64,000 bases of DNA from CAKAHY01 sp963522175 (GTDB lineage Bacteria > Bacillota > Clostridia > Lachnospirales > Lachnospiraceae). A model generated the notes under the pieces. It had not been told where the DNA came from. It made no database searches and saw only the letters and a list, made by a program, of their open reading frames with translations. Shown here in pieces: positions 36,643-44,662 of this stretch. The DNA lies in assembly GCA_963522175.1 (NCBI GenBank), contig CAUQXC010000007.1, forward strand, positions 1 through 64,000, written 5' to 3'. Within the stretch, counting starts at the first letter, position 1, and each line of letters begins with the position of its first letter. The position numbers were made by a program, and so were the translations under genes.

Positions 36643-37842
36643 TTACTCAATAATTGTAGCAACTCTTCCTGAACCTACTGTTCTACCACCCTCACGGATA
36701 GCGAATCTAAGACCCTGCTCGCAAGCGATTGGGTGAATAAGTTCGATAGTCATCTCTACGTTATCACCAGGCATGCACATTTCTGTACCCTTTGGTAACT
36801 CACAAACACCTGTAATGTCTGTTGTTCTGAAGTAGAACTGAGGTCTGTAGTTGTTAAAGAAAGGAGTATGTCTACCACCCTCGTCCTTTGTCAATACGTA
36901 AACCTGAGCTGTAAACTTCTTATGGCACTTTACAGAACCTGGCTTAGCAAGAACCTGTCCTCTTTCGATTTCTGTTCTCTGAACACCTCTAAGAAGTGCA
37001 CCGATGTTATCTCCTGCCTGAGCCTCATCAAGAAGCTTTCTGAACATCTCTATACCTGTTACAACTGTCTTCTTAACATCCTCATGGATACCGAGAATTT
37101 CAACTTCGTCGTTAAGGTGAAGTGTACCACGCTCTACTCTACCTGTAGCAACAGTACCACGTCCTGTGATTGTAAATACGTCCTCTATCGGCATAAGGAA
37201 AGGCTTATCTGTCTCTCTCTCAGGATCCGGAATGTAAGAGTCAACTGCAGCCATAAGCTCCATAACCTTGTCTCCCCATGGACCGTTCGGATCTTCAAGA
37301 GCCTTAAGAGCTGAACCGTGGATAACAGGGATGTCATCACCAGGGAACTCATACTCGTTAAGAAGGTCTCTGATCTCCATCTCTACAAGCTCAAGGAGCT
37401 CCTCATCATCAACCATGTCACACTTGTTCATGAATACTACGATATAAGGAACGCCTACCTGACGAGAAAGGAGAATGTGCTCTCTTGTCTGAGCCATAAC
37501 ACCGTCAGTAGAAGCAACAACAAGGATAGCTCCGTCCATCTGTGCAGCACCTGTAATCATGTTCTTTACATAGTCAGCGTGTCCCGGACAGTCAACGTGT
37601 GCATAGTGTCTGTTTGCTGTCTCATACTCGATATGTGATGTTGAGATAGTAATACCTCTTTCCTTCTCCTCAGGAGCCTTATCAATCTTATCGAAATCAA
37701 CTATCTTGTTTGTGTCTGAAGGTAACTTTGTAGCAAGAACCTTTGAGATAGCAGCTGTAAGTGTTGTTTTACCATGATCTACGTGTCCGATTGTACCAAT
37801 GTTAGCATGTGGCTTCGTTCTATCAAATTTTGACTTTGCCAT
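36643..37842 (-). CDS. tuf: translation elongation factor Tu
   Basis: This GTPase delivers aminoacyl-tRNA to the ribosome. G1 is GHVDHGKTT (residues 18-26), the switch I Thr lies in RGITISTSHIEYE, G3 is DCPGHADY, G4 is NKCD and G5 is SALK. Domains 2 and 3 follow, with the usual ending GRTVGSGRVATIIE. Length 399 aa is standard. It is the last gene of the str operon, 100 bp after fusA, with a strong AAGGAGG site. Codon use is strongly biased (GAAC/ACAGGA types), as expected for a very highly expressed gene. Confidence 0.98.
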   Translation of the reverse strand: MAKSKFDRTKPHANIGTIGHVDHGKTTLTAAISKVLATKLPSDTNKIVDFDKIDKAPEEKERGITISTSHIEYETANRHYAHVDCPGHADYVKNMITGAAQMDGAILVVASTDGVMAQTREHILLSRQVGVPYIVVFMNKCDMVDDEELLELVEMEIRDLLNEYEFPGDDIPVIHGSALKALEDPNGPWGDKVMELMAAVDSYIPDPERETDKPFLMPIEDVFTITGRGTVATGRVERGTLHLNDEVEILGIHEDVKKTVVTGIEMFRKLLDEAQAGDNIGALLRGVQRTEIERGQVLAKPGSVKCHKKFTAQVYVLTKDEGGRHTPFFNNYRPQFYFRTTDITGVCELPKGTEMCMPGDNVEMTIELIHPIACEQGLRFAIREGGRTVGSGRVATIIE

Positions 37843-37942
37843 TTTTAATAATCCTCCTTGAAATATACCTTATAGGTCTTTAAATAAATTATTAGACTTC
37901 TTTGTATTATATACTAAAATAATTTTTTAATCAATATAATTC

Positions 37943-40069
37943 TTATTTGTCGCCTTTTCTTTCAGCAACAATTTTTTCCTGAACCGACTTCGGAACCTGC
38001 TCGTACTTATTAAAGAACATTGAGTAGTTTCCACGTCCTTGCGTTCTTGAACGTAAGTCTGTAGAGTATCCGAACATCTCAGACAACGGAACCAAAGCAT
38101 TTACCTGCTTACCGCTTGCGATGTCCTCCATACCTTCGATACGTCCACGTCTTGAGTTGATATCACCGATAACATCACCCATATATTCCTCAGGCATGGT
38201 TACCTCAACCTTCATTATAGGCTCAAGTAAAACCGCACCCGCCTTTGCCATAGCTTCCTTGAAAGCCAATGAACCTGCGATATGGAATGCCATCTCCGAT
38301 GAGTCAACCTCGTGGTAAGAACCGTCGTATACGTTCGCGTAGATACCGAGTACAGGGAATCCGCCGAGGATACCTGCCTTGGAAGCTTCCTGAATACCTT
38401 CGCAAATAGGCTGTATGTATTCCTTAGGAATAGAACCGCCGACTACGCTTGATTCAAACTTAAATGTTTCTTCGGCGTTTGCATCCATAGGAGCAAATCT
38501 AACCTTACAATGTCCGTACTGACCGCGTCCACCGGACTGCTTAGCATACTTGGAATCAACCTCAACTTCCTTAGTAAAGGTCTCCTTATATGCAACCTGA
38601 GGAGCACCTACGTTAGCTTCAACGTTAAACTCTCTCAAAAGTCTGTCAACAATGATCTCAAGGTGAAGCTCACCCATACCCGAAATAATTGTCTGTCCGG
38701 TTTCAGGGTTTGACTTGGCTCTGAATGTAGGATCCTCTTCAGCAAGCTTTTGAAGTGCCTCTATCATCTTCTGCTGACCTACCTTGGTCTTAGGCTCGAT
38801 AGCTATGTCGATAACAGGCTCAGGGAATTCCATAGACTCAAGTATTACAGGATGCTGCTCATCACAGATTGTATCACCTGTGGTTGTCATCTTAAATCCG
38901 ACTGCCGCCGCGATATCTCCCGAATATACCTTGTCAATCTCTTCTCTTTTATTTGCATGCATCTGCAAGATACGTCCGACTCTTTCCTTCTTGCCCTTTG
39001 TTGCGTTTAATACATAAGAACCTGAATTTATGGTTCCCGAGTAAACTCTGAAATAAGCAAGCTTTCCTACGAACGGGTCTGTCATAATCTTGAATGCCAA
39101 AGCTGCAAACGGCTCTTCGTCCGATGAGTGCTTTTCAACTTCATTTCCGTCCATATCAACACCCTTTATAGCAGGGATGTCTGTAGGAGCCGGCATGAAC
39201 TCGATAATAGCGTTAAGAAGCTTCTGAATACCTCTGTTTCTGTATGCGGAACCGCAGCAAACAGGAATCGCTCTACAATCACATGTAGCTTTACGAAGAA
39301 CAGCCTTTAACGCTTCTACGCTAGGCTCATTTCCTTCAAGGTATTCCATCATAAGATCATCATCAAGCTCACTGATTTTTTCAACAAGCTCAACATGATA
39401 CAACTCCGCATCATCCTTCATATCATCCGGAATATCGATAACGGAAATGTCATCTCCCTTATCATCATTGTAGATGTATGCCTTCATTTCAAACAAATCT
39501 ATAATGCCTTTGAATTCATCCTCTTTACCTATAGGTATCTGAGTACAAATAGCATTTTTTCCCAATCTTGTACGAATCTGTTCAACAGCTCCGTAGAAGT
39601 TTGCACCTAATATGTCCATCTTGTTGATAAATGCCATACGAGGTACGTTGTATGTATCAGCTTGACGCCAAACGTTTTCAGACTGCGGCTCAACACCGCC
39701 CTTAGCACAGAAAACTCCTATCGCTCCGTCGAGTACACGAAGAGATCTCTCAACCTCTACCGTAAAGTCAACGTGTCCCGGTGTATCAATAATATTGATA
39801 CGGTTCTCCAATGCTCCCTTTGCGTTCTTGTTATCGGCATCCTTGATTGTCCAGTGACAGGTTGTAGCGGCAGAAGTAATTGTAATACCTCTTTCCTGCT
39901 CCTGAGCCATCCAGTCCATGGTTGCCGTTCCTTCATGTGTATCACCTATTTTATAGTTTACACCTGTATAATATAGGATACGCTCACTAAGCGTTGTCTT
40001 ACCCGCATCAATATGCGCCATGATACCGATATTTCTGGTTCTCTCCAATGGATATTCTCTTCCAGCCAT
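37943..40069 (-). CDS. fusA: translation elongation factor G
   Basis: This GTPase catalyses ribosomal translocation. The sequence has MAHIDAGKTTLSERIL, RGITITSAATTCHW, DTPGHVDF and NKMD. The C-terminal domain IV motif is QSGGRGQYGHCKVRF and domain V is RRGRIEGME. Length is 708 aa. It lies 18 bp after rpsG with an AGGAGG site, in the conserved rpsL-rpsG-fusA-tuf order. No resistance-type substitution can be judged from this alone. Confidence 0.98.
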   Translation of the reverse strand: MAGREYPLERTRNIGIMAHIDAGKTTLSERILYYTGVNYKIGDTHEGTATMDWMAQEQERGITITSAATTCHWTIKDADNKNAKGALENRINIIDTPGHVDFTVEVERSLRVLDGAIGVFCAKGGVEPQSENVWRQADTYNVPRMAFINKMDILGANFYGAVEQIRTRLGKNAICTQIPIGKEDEFKGIIDLFEMKAYIYNDDKGDDISVIDIPDDMKDDAELYHVELVEKISELDDDLMMEYLEGNEPSVEALKAVLRKATCDCRAIPVCCGSAYRNRGIQKLLNAIIEFMPAPTDIPAIKGVDMDGNEVEKHSSDEEPFAALAFKIMTDPFVGKLAYFRVYSGTINSGSYVLNATKGKKERVGRILQMHANKREEIDKVYSGDIAAAVGFKMTTTGDTICDEQHPVILESMEFPEPVIDIAIEPKTKVGQQKMIEALQKLAEEDPTFRAKSNPETGQTIISGMGELHLEIIVDRLLREFNVEANVGAPQVAYKETFTKEVEVDSKYAKQSGGRGQYGHCKVRFAPMDANAEETFKFESSVVGGSIPKEYIQPICEGIQEASKAGILGGFPVLGIYANVYDGSYHEVDSSEMAFHIAGSLAFKEAMAKAGAVLLEPIMKVEVTMPEEYMGDVIGDINSRRGRIEGMEDIASGKQVNALVPLSEMFGYSTDLRSRTQGRGNYSMFFNKYEQVPKSVQEKIVAERKGDK

Positions 40070-40087
40070 GGTTTCCTCCTATATTTA

Positions 40088-40558
40088 TTAGAATCTGTAA
40101 TGTGCAAATGCCTTGTTAGCCTCTGCCATTTTATGCATATCTTCTTTTCTCTTAACTGCAAGACCTGTGTTATTTGCAGCATCCATAAGCTCGTTGGCAA
40201 GTCTCTCTTCTTGAGTTTTTTCATTTCTCTTACGTGAGAACATTGTCAACCATCTGAGAGCAAGAGCCTGTCTTCTCTCCGGCTTAACCTCGATAGGAAC
40301 CTGATATGTAGCTCCACCGATTCTCTTTGCTTTTACTTCAAGTACAGGCATTATATTGTTCATAGCCGCTTCAAATACCTCAACCGGGTCATTTCCGGTC
40401 TTGTCAGCTATACGATTGAATGCTCCGTACACGATCTTCTGTGCAATACCCTTCTTACCGTCATACATAATGTTGTTTACCAATTTTGTAACAACCTTGT
40501 TGTTGTATAAAGGATCTGCAAGCACATCTCTTTTTTGTGTATGTCCTTTACGTGGCAC
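40088..40558 (-). CDS. rpsG: 30S ribosomal protein S7
   Basis: This primary 16S rRNA-binding protein organises the 3' major domain. It begins MPRKGHTQKRDVLADPLYNNKVVTKLVN and ends AHYRF, with 156 residues as usual. The start is supported by AAGGAGGG. It lies 152 bp downstream of rpsL and 18 bp before fusA. In several bacteria S7 regulates its own operon by binding the rpsL-rpsG spacer; a small hairpin is present there. Confidence 0.98.
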   Translation of the reverse strand: MPRKGHTQKRDVLADPLYNNKVVTKLVNNIMYDGKKGIAQKIVYGAFNRIADKTGNDPVEVFEAAMNNIMPVLEVKAKRIGGATYQVPIEVKPERRQALALRWLTMFSRKRNEKTQEERLANELMDAANNTGLAVKRKEDMHKMAEANKAFAHYRF

Positions 40559-40710
40559 GTTACTTCCCTCCTTAATATTTCCGTCAATCTCTTGACTATT
40601 AGATCTTTGGTACTCTTACATCGTTATGATGCACGCCTCGTGCTCGGTCTATATATAATCTGCAACCTACAGTTATATCAAACTCGGCACCCTTACCTAA
40701 CTATCTAAAA
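40559..40710 (-). promoter_or_regulatory. rpsL-rpsG intercistronic region with hairpin (possible S7 site)
   Basis: This 152-bp spacer within an otherwise tight ribosomal operon contains the inverted repeat GCACG / CGTGC (40631-40643). In E. coli, S7 binds the equivalent spacer to repress translation. The likeness here is positional only; I cannot show the S7 recognition structure. Confidence 0.3.
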
Positions 40711-41130
40711 TTACTTTTTGTCTTTTGGTCTCTTAGCGCCGTATTTTGAACGAGCTTGTTTTCTGTTAGCAACACCTGCTGTGTCAAGTGTACCACGAAC
40801 AATGTGATATCTTGTACCCGGCAAGTCTTTAACTCTACCTCCACGGATAAGTACAACGCTATGCTCCTGAAGGTTATGTCCTTCACCCGGAATGTAGCTT
40901 GTTACTTCAATACCGTTAGAAAGTCTTACTCTGGCAATCTTACGAAGAGCTGAGTTCGGCTTCTTTGGAGTTGCAGTCTTAACAGCAGTACATACGCCTC
41001 TCTTTTGAGGAGCAGATACATCTGTAGCCTTCTTGTGAAGAGAGTTGAATCCCTTTTGAAGAGCCGGAGCTGTTGACTTCTTTGCTGAAGTTTCTCTGCC
41101 TTTTCTTACTAACTGATTAAATGTTGGCAT
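40711..41130 (-). CDS. rpsL: 30S ribosomal protein S12
   Basis: This decoding-centre protein has 139 residues. It begins MPTFNQLVRKGRE and carries the conserved TPKKPNSALRKIARVRLSNG and PGEGHNLQEHSVVLIRGGRVKDLPG. The residues where streptomycin resistance arises are wild-type in appearance (Lys in KPNS and in GGRVKDLP). It is the first gene of the operon, with the site AGGAGGT. The promoter is given separately. Confidence 0.98.
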   Translation of the reverse strand: MPTFNQLVRKGRETSAKKSTAPALQKGFNSLHKKATDVSAPQKRGVCTAVKTATPKKPNSALRKIARVRLSNGIEVTSYIPGEGHNLQEHSVVLIRGGRVKDLPGTRYHIVRGTLDTAGVANRKQARSKYGAKRPKDKK

Positions 41131-41206
41131 TCCTTTTTACCTCCTATTGATATTCTGTGGTTGCTGTTTTTCAGCTAAAATTATGTGCATCAACGCACGT
41201 TTCACT

Positions 41207-41236
41207 ATTATAAAACCTATATATGCGAACTGTCAA
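41207..41236 (-). promoter_or_regulatory. sigma-A promoter of the str operon
   Basis: On the minus strand, a perfect TTGACA (41231-41236) and a perfect TATAAT (41207-41212) are separated by 18 bases. They leave a leader of about 75 bases before rpsL. This is one of the strongest promoter matches in the window. Confidence 0.8.
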
Positions 41237-41331
41237 GTACGGATTGAAGAATTTCTGTACCTGTATCAATGCGCTTAAATTCTCACCGGGAAGATATATC
41301 CAAGAACTTTTAAAGCCTTATTTTATTTCTC

Positions 41332-41360
41332 TTGCCAATATATCTCCCGTGTTTTATAAT
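41332..41360 (+). promoter_or_regulatory. promoter of the small membrane protein gene at 41400
   Basis: TTGCCA (41332-41337) and a perfect TATAAT (41355-41360) are separated by 17 bases. The ribosome site GGAGG is at 41388-41392, 7 bases before the ATG. Confidence 0.7.
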
Positions 41361-41399
41361 ATATTCTCTCAATATTAAAGCAAACATGGAGGAACCTTT

Positions 41400-41960
41400 A
41401 TGAGAATCAGACGTTTAATTTTCACCTGTCTTTCCGTCATGTCGGGGCTGGTCGCTTTGGCCGAGCTACGCGTGCACTTTAAGAATATACGTCAGCAAGA
41501 AGAAAACAAAAAATTGGCGGAGAATTACAATGCGATTCAAAGTGTCACCTTGGACAGTGCCGCCGTCGATATCTCAAAAATTTTGGAGGAAAATCCCGAT
41601 ATTTTAAAAAACCTTGAGGGTATGAAAGAAAGCGAAAAAAACGAAGAAAATTCCGAATATGAGGAATACTCTAATATAAACGATACTCATGCTTTAGGAA
41701 AATATGAAGGTAATTATTACCTTATAGACCTTTCGGACAACAGCTCTTCAAAGCTTAACGGTGCCACACAGGCTTTTATTTGCCCGATTAAAAACGAGAA
41801 TGATAATACGGAATTTAAAGGCTTATTTATTTCGAACAGTGAAAACTGGTTTTTCCTTGATTTAACAACAAAAGAATTCGTACCTGTTGATGAACGGACA
41901 ATCACGCAGGAAACGCAATTCGTCATGAAAGACGGAAGTATATCAGCTCTTAAAAATTAA
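41400..41960 (+). CDS. hypothetical membrane-anchored protein
   Basis: I do not recognise this 186-residue protein. It has a basic start MRIRR and one hydrophobic segment (about residues 6-22). A charged coiled-coil-like stretch (about 26-45; FKNIRQQEENKKLAENY) and an acidic linker (about 72-95) follow. The C-terminal part is probably beta-rich (GKYEGNYYLIDLSDNSS, IFICPIKNENDN-like). The C-terminal part should face outside. It stands alone between the str operon and the convergent biosynthetic cluster, with its own promoter and a shared terminator. The clean promoter and ribosome site make it a real gene. Confidence 0.75.
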   Translation: MRIRRLIFTCLSVMSGLVALAELRVHFKNIRQQEENKKLAENYNAIQSVTLDSAAVDISKILEENPDILKNLEGMKESEKNEENSEYEEYSNINDTHALGKYEGNYYLIDLSDNSSSKLNGATQAFICPIKNENDNTEFKGLFISNSENWFFLDLTTKEFVPVDERTITQETQFVMKDGSISALKN

Positions 41961-41969
41961 AAGATATAT

Positions 41970-42017
41970 ATAATACCGGAGGGAAATCCGTTAAACACGA
42001 CTGCCCCCCGGTATTAT
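41970..42017. terminator. terminator-like inverted repeat between convergent genes
   Basis: ATAATACCGG and CCGGTATTAT (10 bp, extended by GGG/CCC after one mismatch) enclose a loop of about 20 bases. It lies just after the stop of the plus-strand gene and about 90 bases beyond the 3' end of the biosynthetic cluster. T-rich sequence follows on both sides. The large loop makes it a weaker prediction. Confidence 0.55.
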
Positions 42018-42108
42018 ATTACAACAAAATCAATAAAATCCGTATCCGGTTGAACGGTACTCACATCTTGCATCCCTATAATAAGGGCTATAATGAAAAC
42101 TATTATGA

Positions 42109-43581
42109 TTATAGGTATAGGTATTGAACTGTATGTTTCAGCTTTCTGTAATCTGTTTTGGTATGATGCTTTTTATCACAAGGTATCTTTTTCAAACATC
42201 TGATTTCAAGCCCTTCAAAGCCCTTTTTTTTCAAGTATTTCTCTATGTCCTGTTGAAGTTTTCCTGTACGCCCGGTGTTTGATTCATATAAAAGATGATT
42301 TTTTCCCTTATAATAAAAAAACGCACACTTAAGTAACTTCGGAAAGCTTATGATAAGCTCCTGCTCTATAGGATTGGTGTGAAGCCTTTTTTTACCTTTT
42401 TTTGCATAAACATCAAAGCGCCCCAGATAATAAAGCTTATCGCCTTTTATCACGCCCGCATCACCGGTTTTATGCCAAAACACCCCATTTGCATCAATTT
42501 CGCAGTTATCTCTTTTACTTGAGGTATAATTTTTCAGTATAGCCTCACTGCTTACCGAAATCTCATTATTGTCACCTATTTTAATATCGACACCGCAGGC
42601 GTTTACCCCGAGACAGGCAAGCCTTTTTCTTTCCAGTATACTTATATATTCCCTTAAATCTATTTTGGCAATCAAGTTACATTCGGTAGCTCCGTAAATA
42701 TATGTTATATCGGAGTTTGAATATTTTTTCCCTATCCTCTTTGCTTCGTTTATATTCAGGTTTGCCCCGCCTATGTAGATATTTTCAAGTCGCTTGTAGT
42801 AATTATCGGTTCTGAGACAAAAATCCGGTGATGTTATTATAGTCGTGATAGGAAGTTTGCTCAGTTTTTTTAGACGTAAATTAAGCCAAAAATCAAAAGG
42901 GCAGGACAGACCTATGCCCGGAAGAACGCTTGTAAAGCCCTTTAAAATATTCGCAAAAGAATACATAAATGCCGTAGTTAAAACCACCTGATCTTCCCGA
43001 GGCGGCATATTCAAATTTACAAGCCTCAGTTGCTCATAAAGATCCTTATGTGTTCTTACAGCCGTTTTAGGCTTTCCGGTAGAGCCCGTAGTCATGGTAA
43101 GAAGAGCCTTATCATCCTCTTTTACATCGCAAAGAAATGATTTAGGGCTTTTTTTACAAGCTTTTCTTTGTGTAAAACCGTCTATAAATAAAAGCTTTTT
43201 AATTTTCTTTATATCACCGAAGCCCAAACGTAAAAAGCTCGTCTTTTGGGAAACAACTATATAATCCGCCTTGTACTCCGCTAAAGTTTCATTAATAAGC
43301 TTTTTCCCCGCCCAAACATCCACATACATAAGTAGGGCTCCGAGCTTCATACATGCAAGCATAAATACGACAAGCTCATAAGACGGCGGAGTAAAAATCA
43401 GTATTTTTTTCTTCTTTGAAATACCTTTTTGTCTAAGGTAAATAAGTGCTTCGTCCACATCCTTGTAAAGTTCGGCAAAGCTTTTTTTAATAAAGCCCTT
43501 TCTTTTATCTTCATAAATAAAAGCTATTTTGTCCTTCTTCTCTTTGCATATTTTTTCAAAGTCCACGGTTATTCTGCTCAC
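42109..43581 (-). CDS. adenylate-forming ligase (AMP-binding), OleC-like
   Basis: This enzyme activates a carboxylate as acyl-AMP. Core motifs are A3 MTTGSTGKPKTAVRTHKD, A5 YIYGATECN and A7/A8 HKTGDAGVIKGDKLYYLGRFD. The C-terminal part ends LKKIPCDKKHHTKTDYRKL, with HTNPIEQELI before it. This pattern reminds me of OleC beta-lactone synthetases (HTxPxE, PVDxRHNAK) more than ordinary CoA ligases; that is a tentative likeness. I use GTG 43581 (site GGAGAGAGGG), giving 490 aa and a 26-bp overlap with the BtaA-like gene; an upstream ATG at 43689 gives 526. It is the last gene of the eight-gene cluster. Confidence 0.88.
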   Translation of the reverse strand: MSRITVDFEKICKEKKDKIAFIYEDKRKGFIKKSFAELYKDVDEALIYLRQKGISKKKKILIFTPPSYELVVFMLACMKLGALLMYVDVWAGKKLINETLAEYKADYIVVSQKTSFLRLGFGDIKKIKKLLFIDGFTQRKACKKSPKSFLCDVKEDDKALLTMTTGSTGKPKTAVRTHKDLYEQLRLVNLNMPPREDQVVLTTAFMYSFANILKGFTSVLPGIGLSCPFDFWLNLRLKKLSKLPITTIITSPDFCLRTDNYYKRLENIYIGGANLNINEAKRIGKKYSNSDITYIYGATECNLIAKIDLREYISILERKRLACLGVNACGVDIKIGDNNEISVSSEAILKNYTSSKRDNCEIDANGVFWHKTGDAGVIKGDKLYYLGRFDVYAKKGKKRLHTNPIEQELIISFPKLLKCAFFYYKGKNHLLYESNTGRTGKLQQDIEKYLKKKGFEGLEIRCLKKIPCDKKHHTKTDYRKLKHTVQYLYL

Positions 43582-44662
43582 AGTTTTTTCCCTCTCTCCT
43601 GTATACCGAAAAATCTCTGTAGAAAAATGATCTGCTTTTTTCAAACAAACTGCCGCTGAGCTTCTCATCAAGCCTGAAACCACTTTCATTGAGATATCTT
43701 TTATTCTGCATATTCCAATACGATATTCTTGCTTTATCCTTACATAGTATGCAAAGTTTCTCCATGTTTTTCCTGAATTCGTCTTCTCCTACATACTCGA
43801 AAATATCGGAAAGATTTAAAAAGTCGAAGCCAAGTCCTTCATCGATACCGAGTAAATCCGAGTTTACAAGCTCTATTCTATGTAAATTTGCCTTTATTTT
43901 TTCAAAATTCTCTTCTTTCAAATACTCCGGCAGGCAGGACGAAGTGAAATTCCCCCTCAGTATGTAGGATAAGTATGTATTATACTTGTTTTCAGTGTGA
44001 ACTATGCCGTATTCAAAACGTTTTTTTATATCATCCGCATGACTTTTCTTTTCATCCACATATTTATAAAAGCTTTTATCTCTGCCGAGACTGCCCATAA
44101 GCCTGACTCCGAAATACAGTTTAAATATAGCTTTAAATCTCCTGTTATTTATATATCTTTCATAAAATTGCTTCTGCTCTTTTAGCGAGCTTAAATCACA
44201 AAATTGCTTAAGCCTTTCTCCTGAACAGAAAAACGGTGCAATTACTTTTCTGAAAATCCGAAAGTAAAACTCAAATTTTCCGCTGTGTATTATGCCATTT
44301 TTAATAATTTTGGGATTTTCCTTGAAGTATCCGTAAGCCTCCTTTGAAAGCTCGCTTTTAAGCCTTTCGAGCGTTTCAAGTCTTTTTGCGCTTTTATAAA
44401 CTCCCAAAAAAGGCAGGATTTCTCTGTATGAAAGCACTTTAAAAGCCGCCATTTTAAGCTCCGTGCAATAAAGCTGAGTTTTATTTATATCAAAGGCATA
44501 TATTTTTTCAGGCTCACCAAGAAGCAGGGCAAAGGTATTGTCTCCGCCGGAGGCTACAGATAAGCCCACCTCACCTTTTGCCGGCTTTAAGGCTTCTCTT
44601 AATATGGAACTGTCCTCCCAGCAATTTGCATATCTTATAAAAGAAAACTTATCTCTTTTCAT
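43556..44662 (-). CDS. BtaA-like (DUF3419) S-adenosylmethionine 3-amino-3-carboxypropyltransferase
   Basis: BtaA transfers the aminocarboxypropyl group of SAM to diacylglycerol, the first step of betaine-lipid synthesis. The SAM-site region here reads GLSVASGGDNTFALLL, then IYAFDINKTQLYCTELKMAAFK. It fits the BtaA pattern IASAGxN...xVxAxDxNxxQxxLxELKxAA. A later FDFLNLSDIFEYVG fits the second conserved segment. Length 368 aa is near normal for BtaA domains. No BtaB-like N-methyltransferase is beside it, so the product may be an unmethylated homoserine ether or a different acceptor may be used. It overlaps both neighbours (14 and 26 bp). Confidence 0.85.
   Translation of the reverse strand: MKRDKFSFIRYANCWEDSSILREALKPAKGEVGLSVASGGDNTFALLLGEPEKIYAFDINKTQLYCTELKMAAFKVLSYREILPFLGVYKSAKRLETLERLKSELSKEAYGYFKENPKIIKNGIIHSGKFEFYFRIFRKVIAPFFCSGERLKQFCDLSSLKEQKQFYERYINNRRFKAIFKLYFGVRLMGSLGRDKSFYKYVDEKKSHADDIKKRFEYGIVHTENKYNTYLSYILRGNFTSSCLPEYLKEENFEKIKANLHRIELVNSDLLGIDEGLGFDFLNLSDIFEYVGEDEFRKNMEKLCILCKDKARISYWNMQNKRYLNESGFRLDEKLSGSLFEKSRSFFYRDFSVYRREGKNCEQNNRGL

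Noticed and set aside
38750..39010. Several plus-strand ORFs opposite fusA and tuf
   Set aside because: Their codon patterns are antisense images of highly biased genes; no ribosome sites or family motifs.
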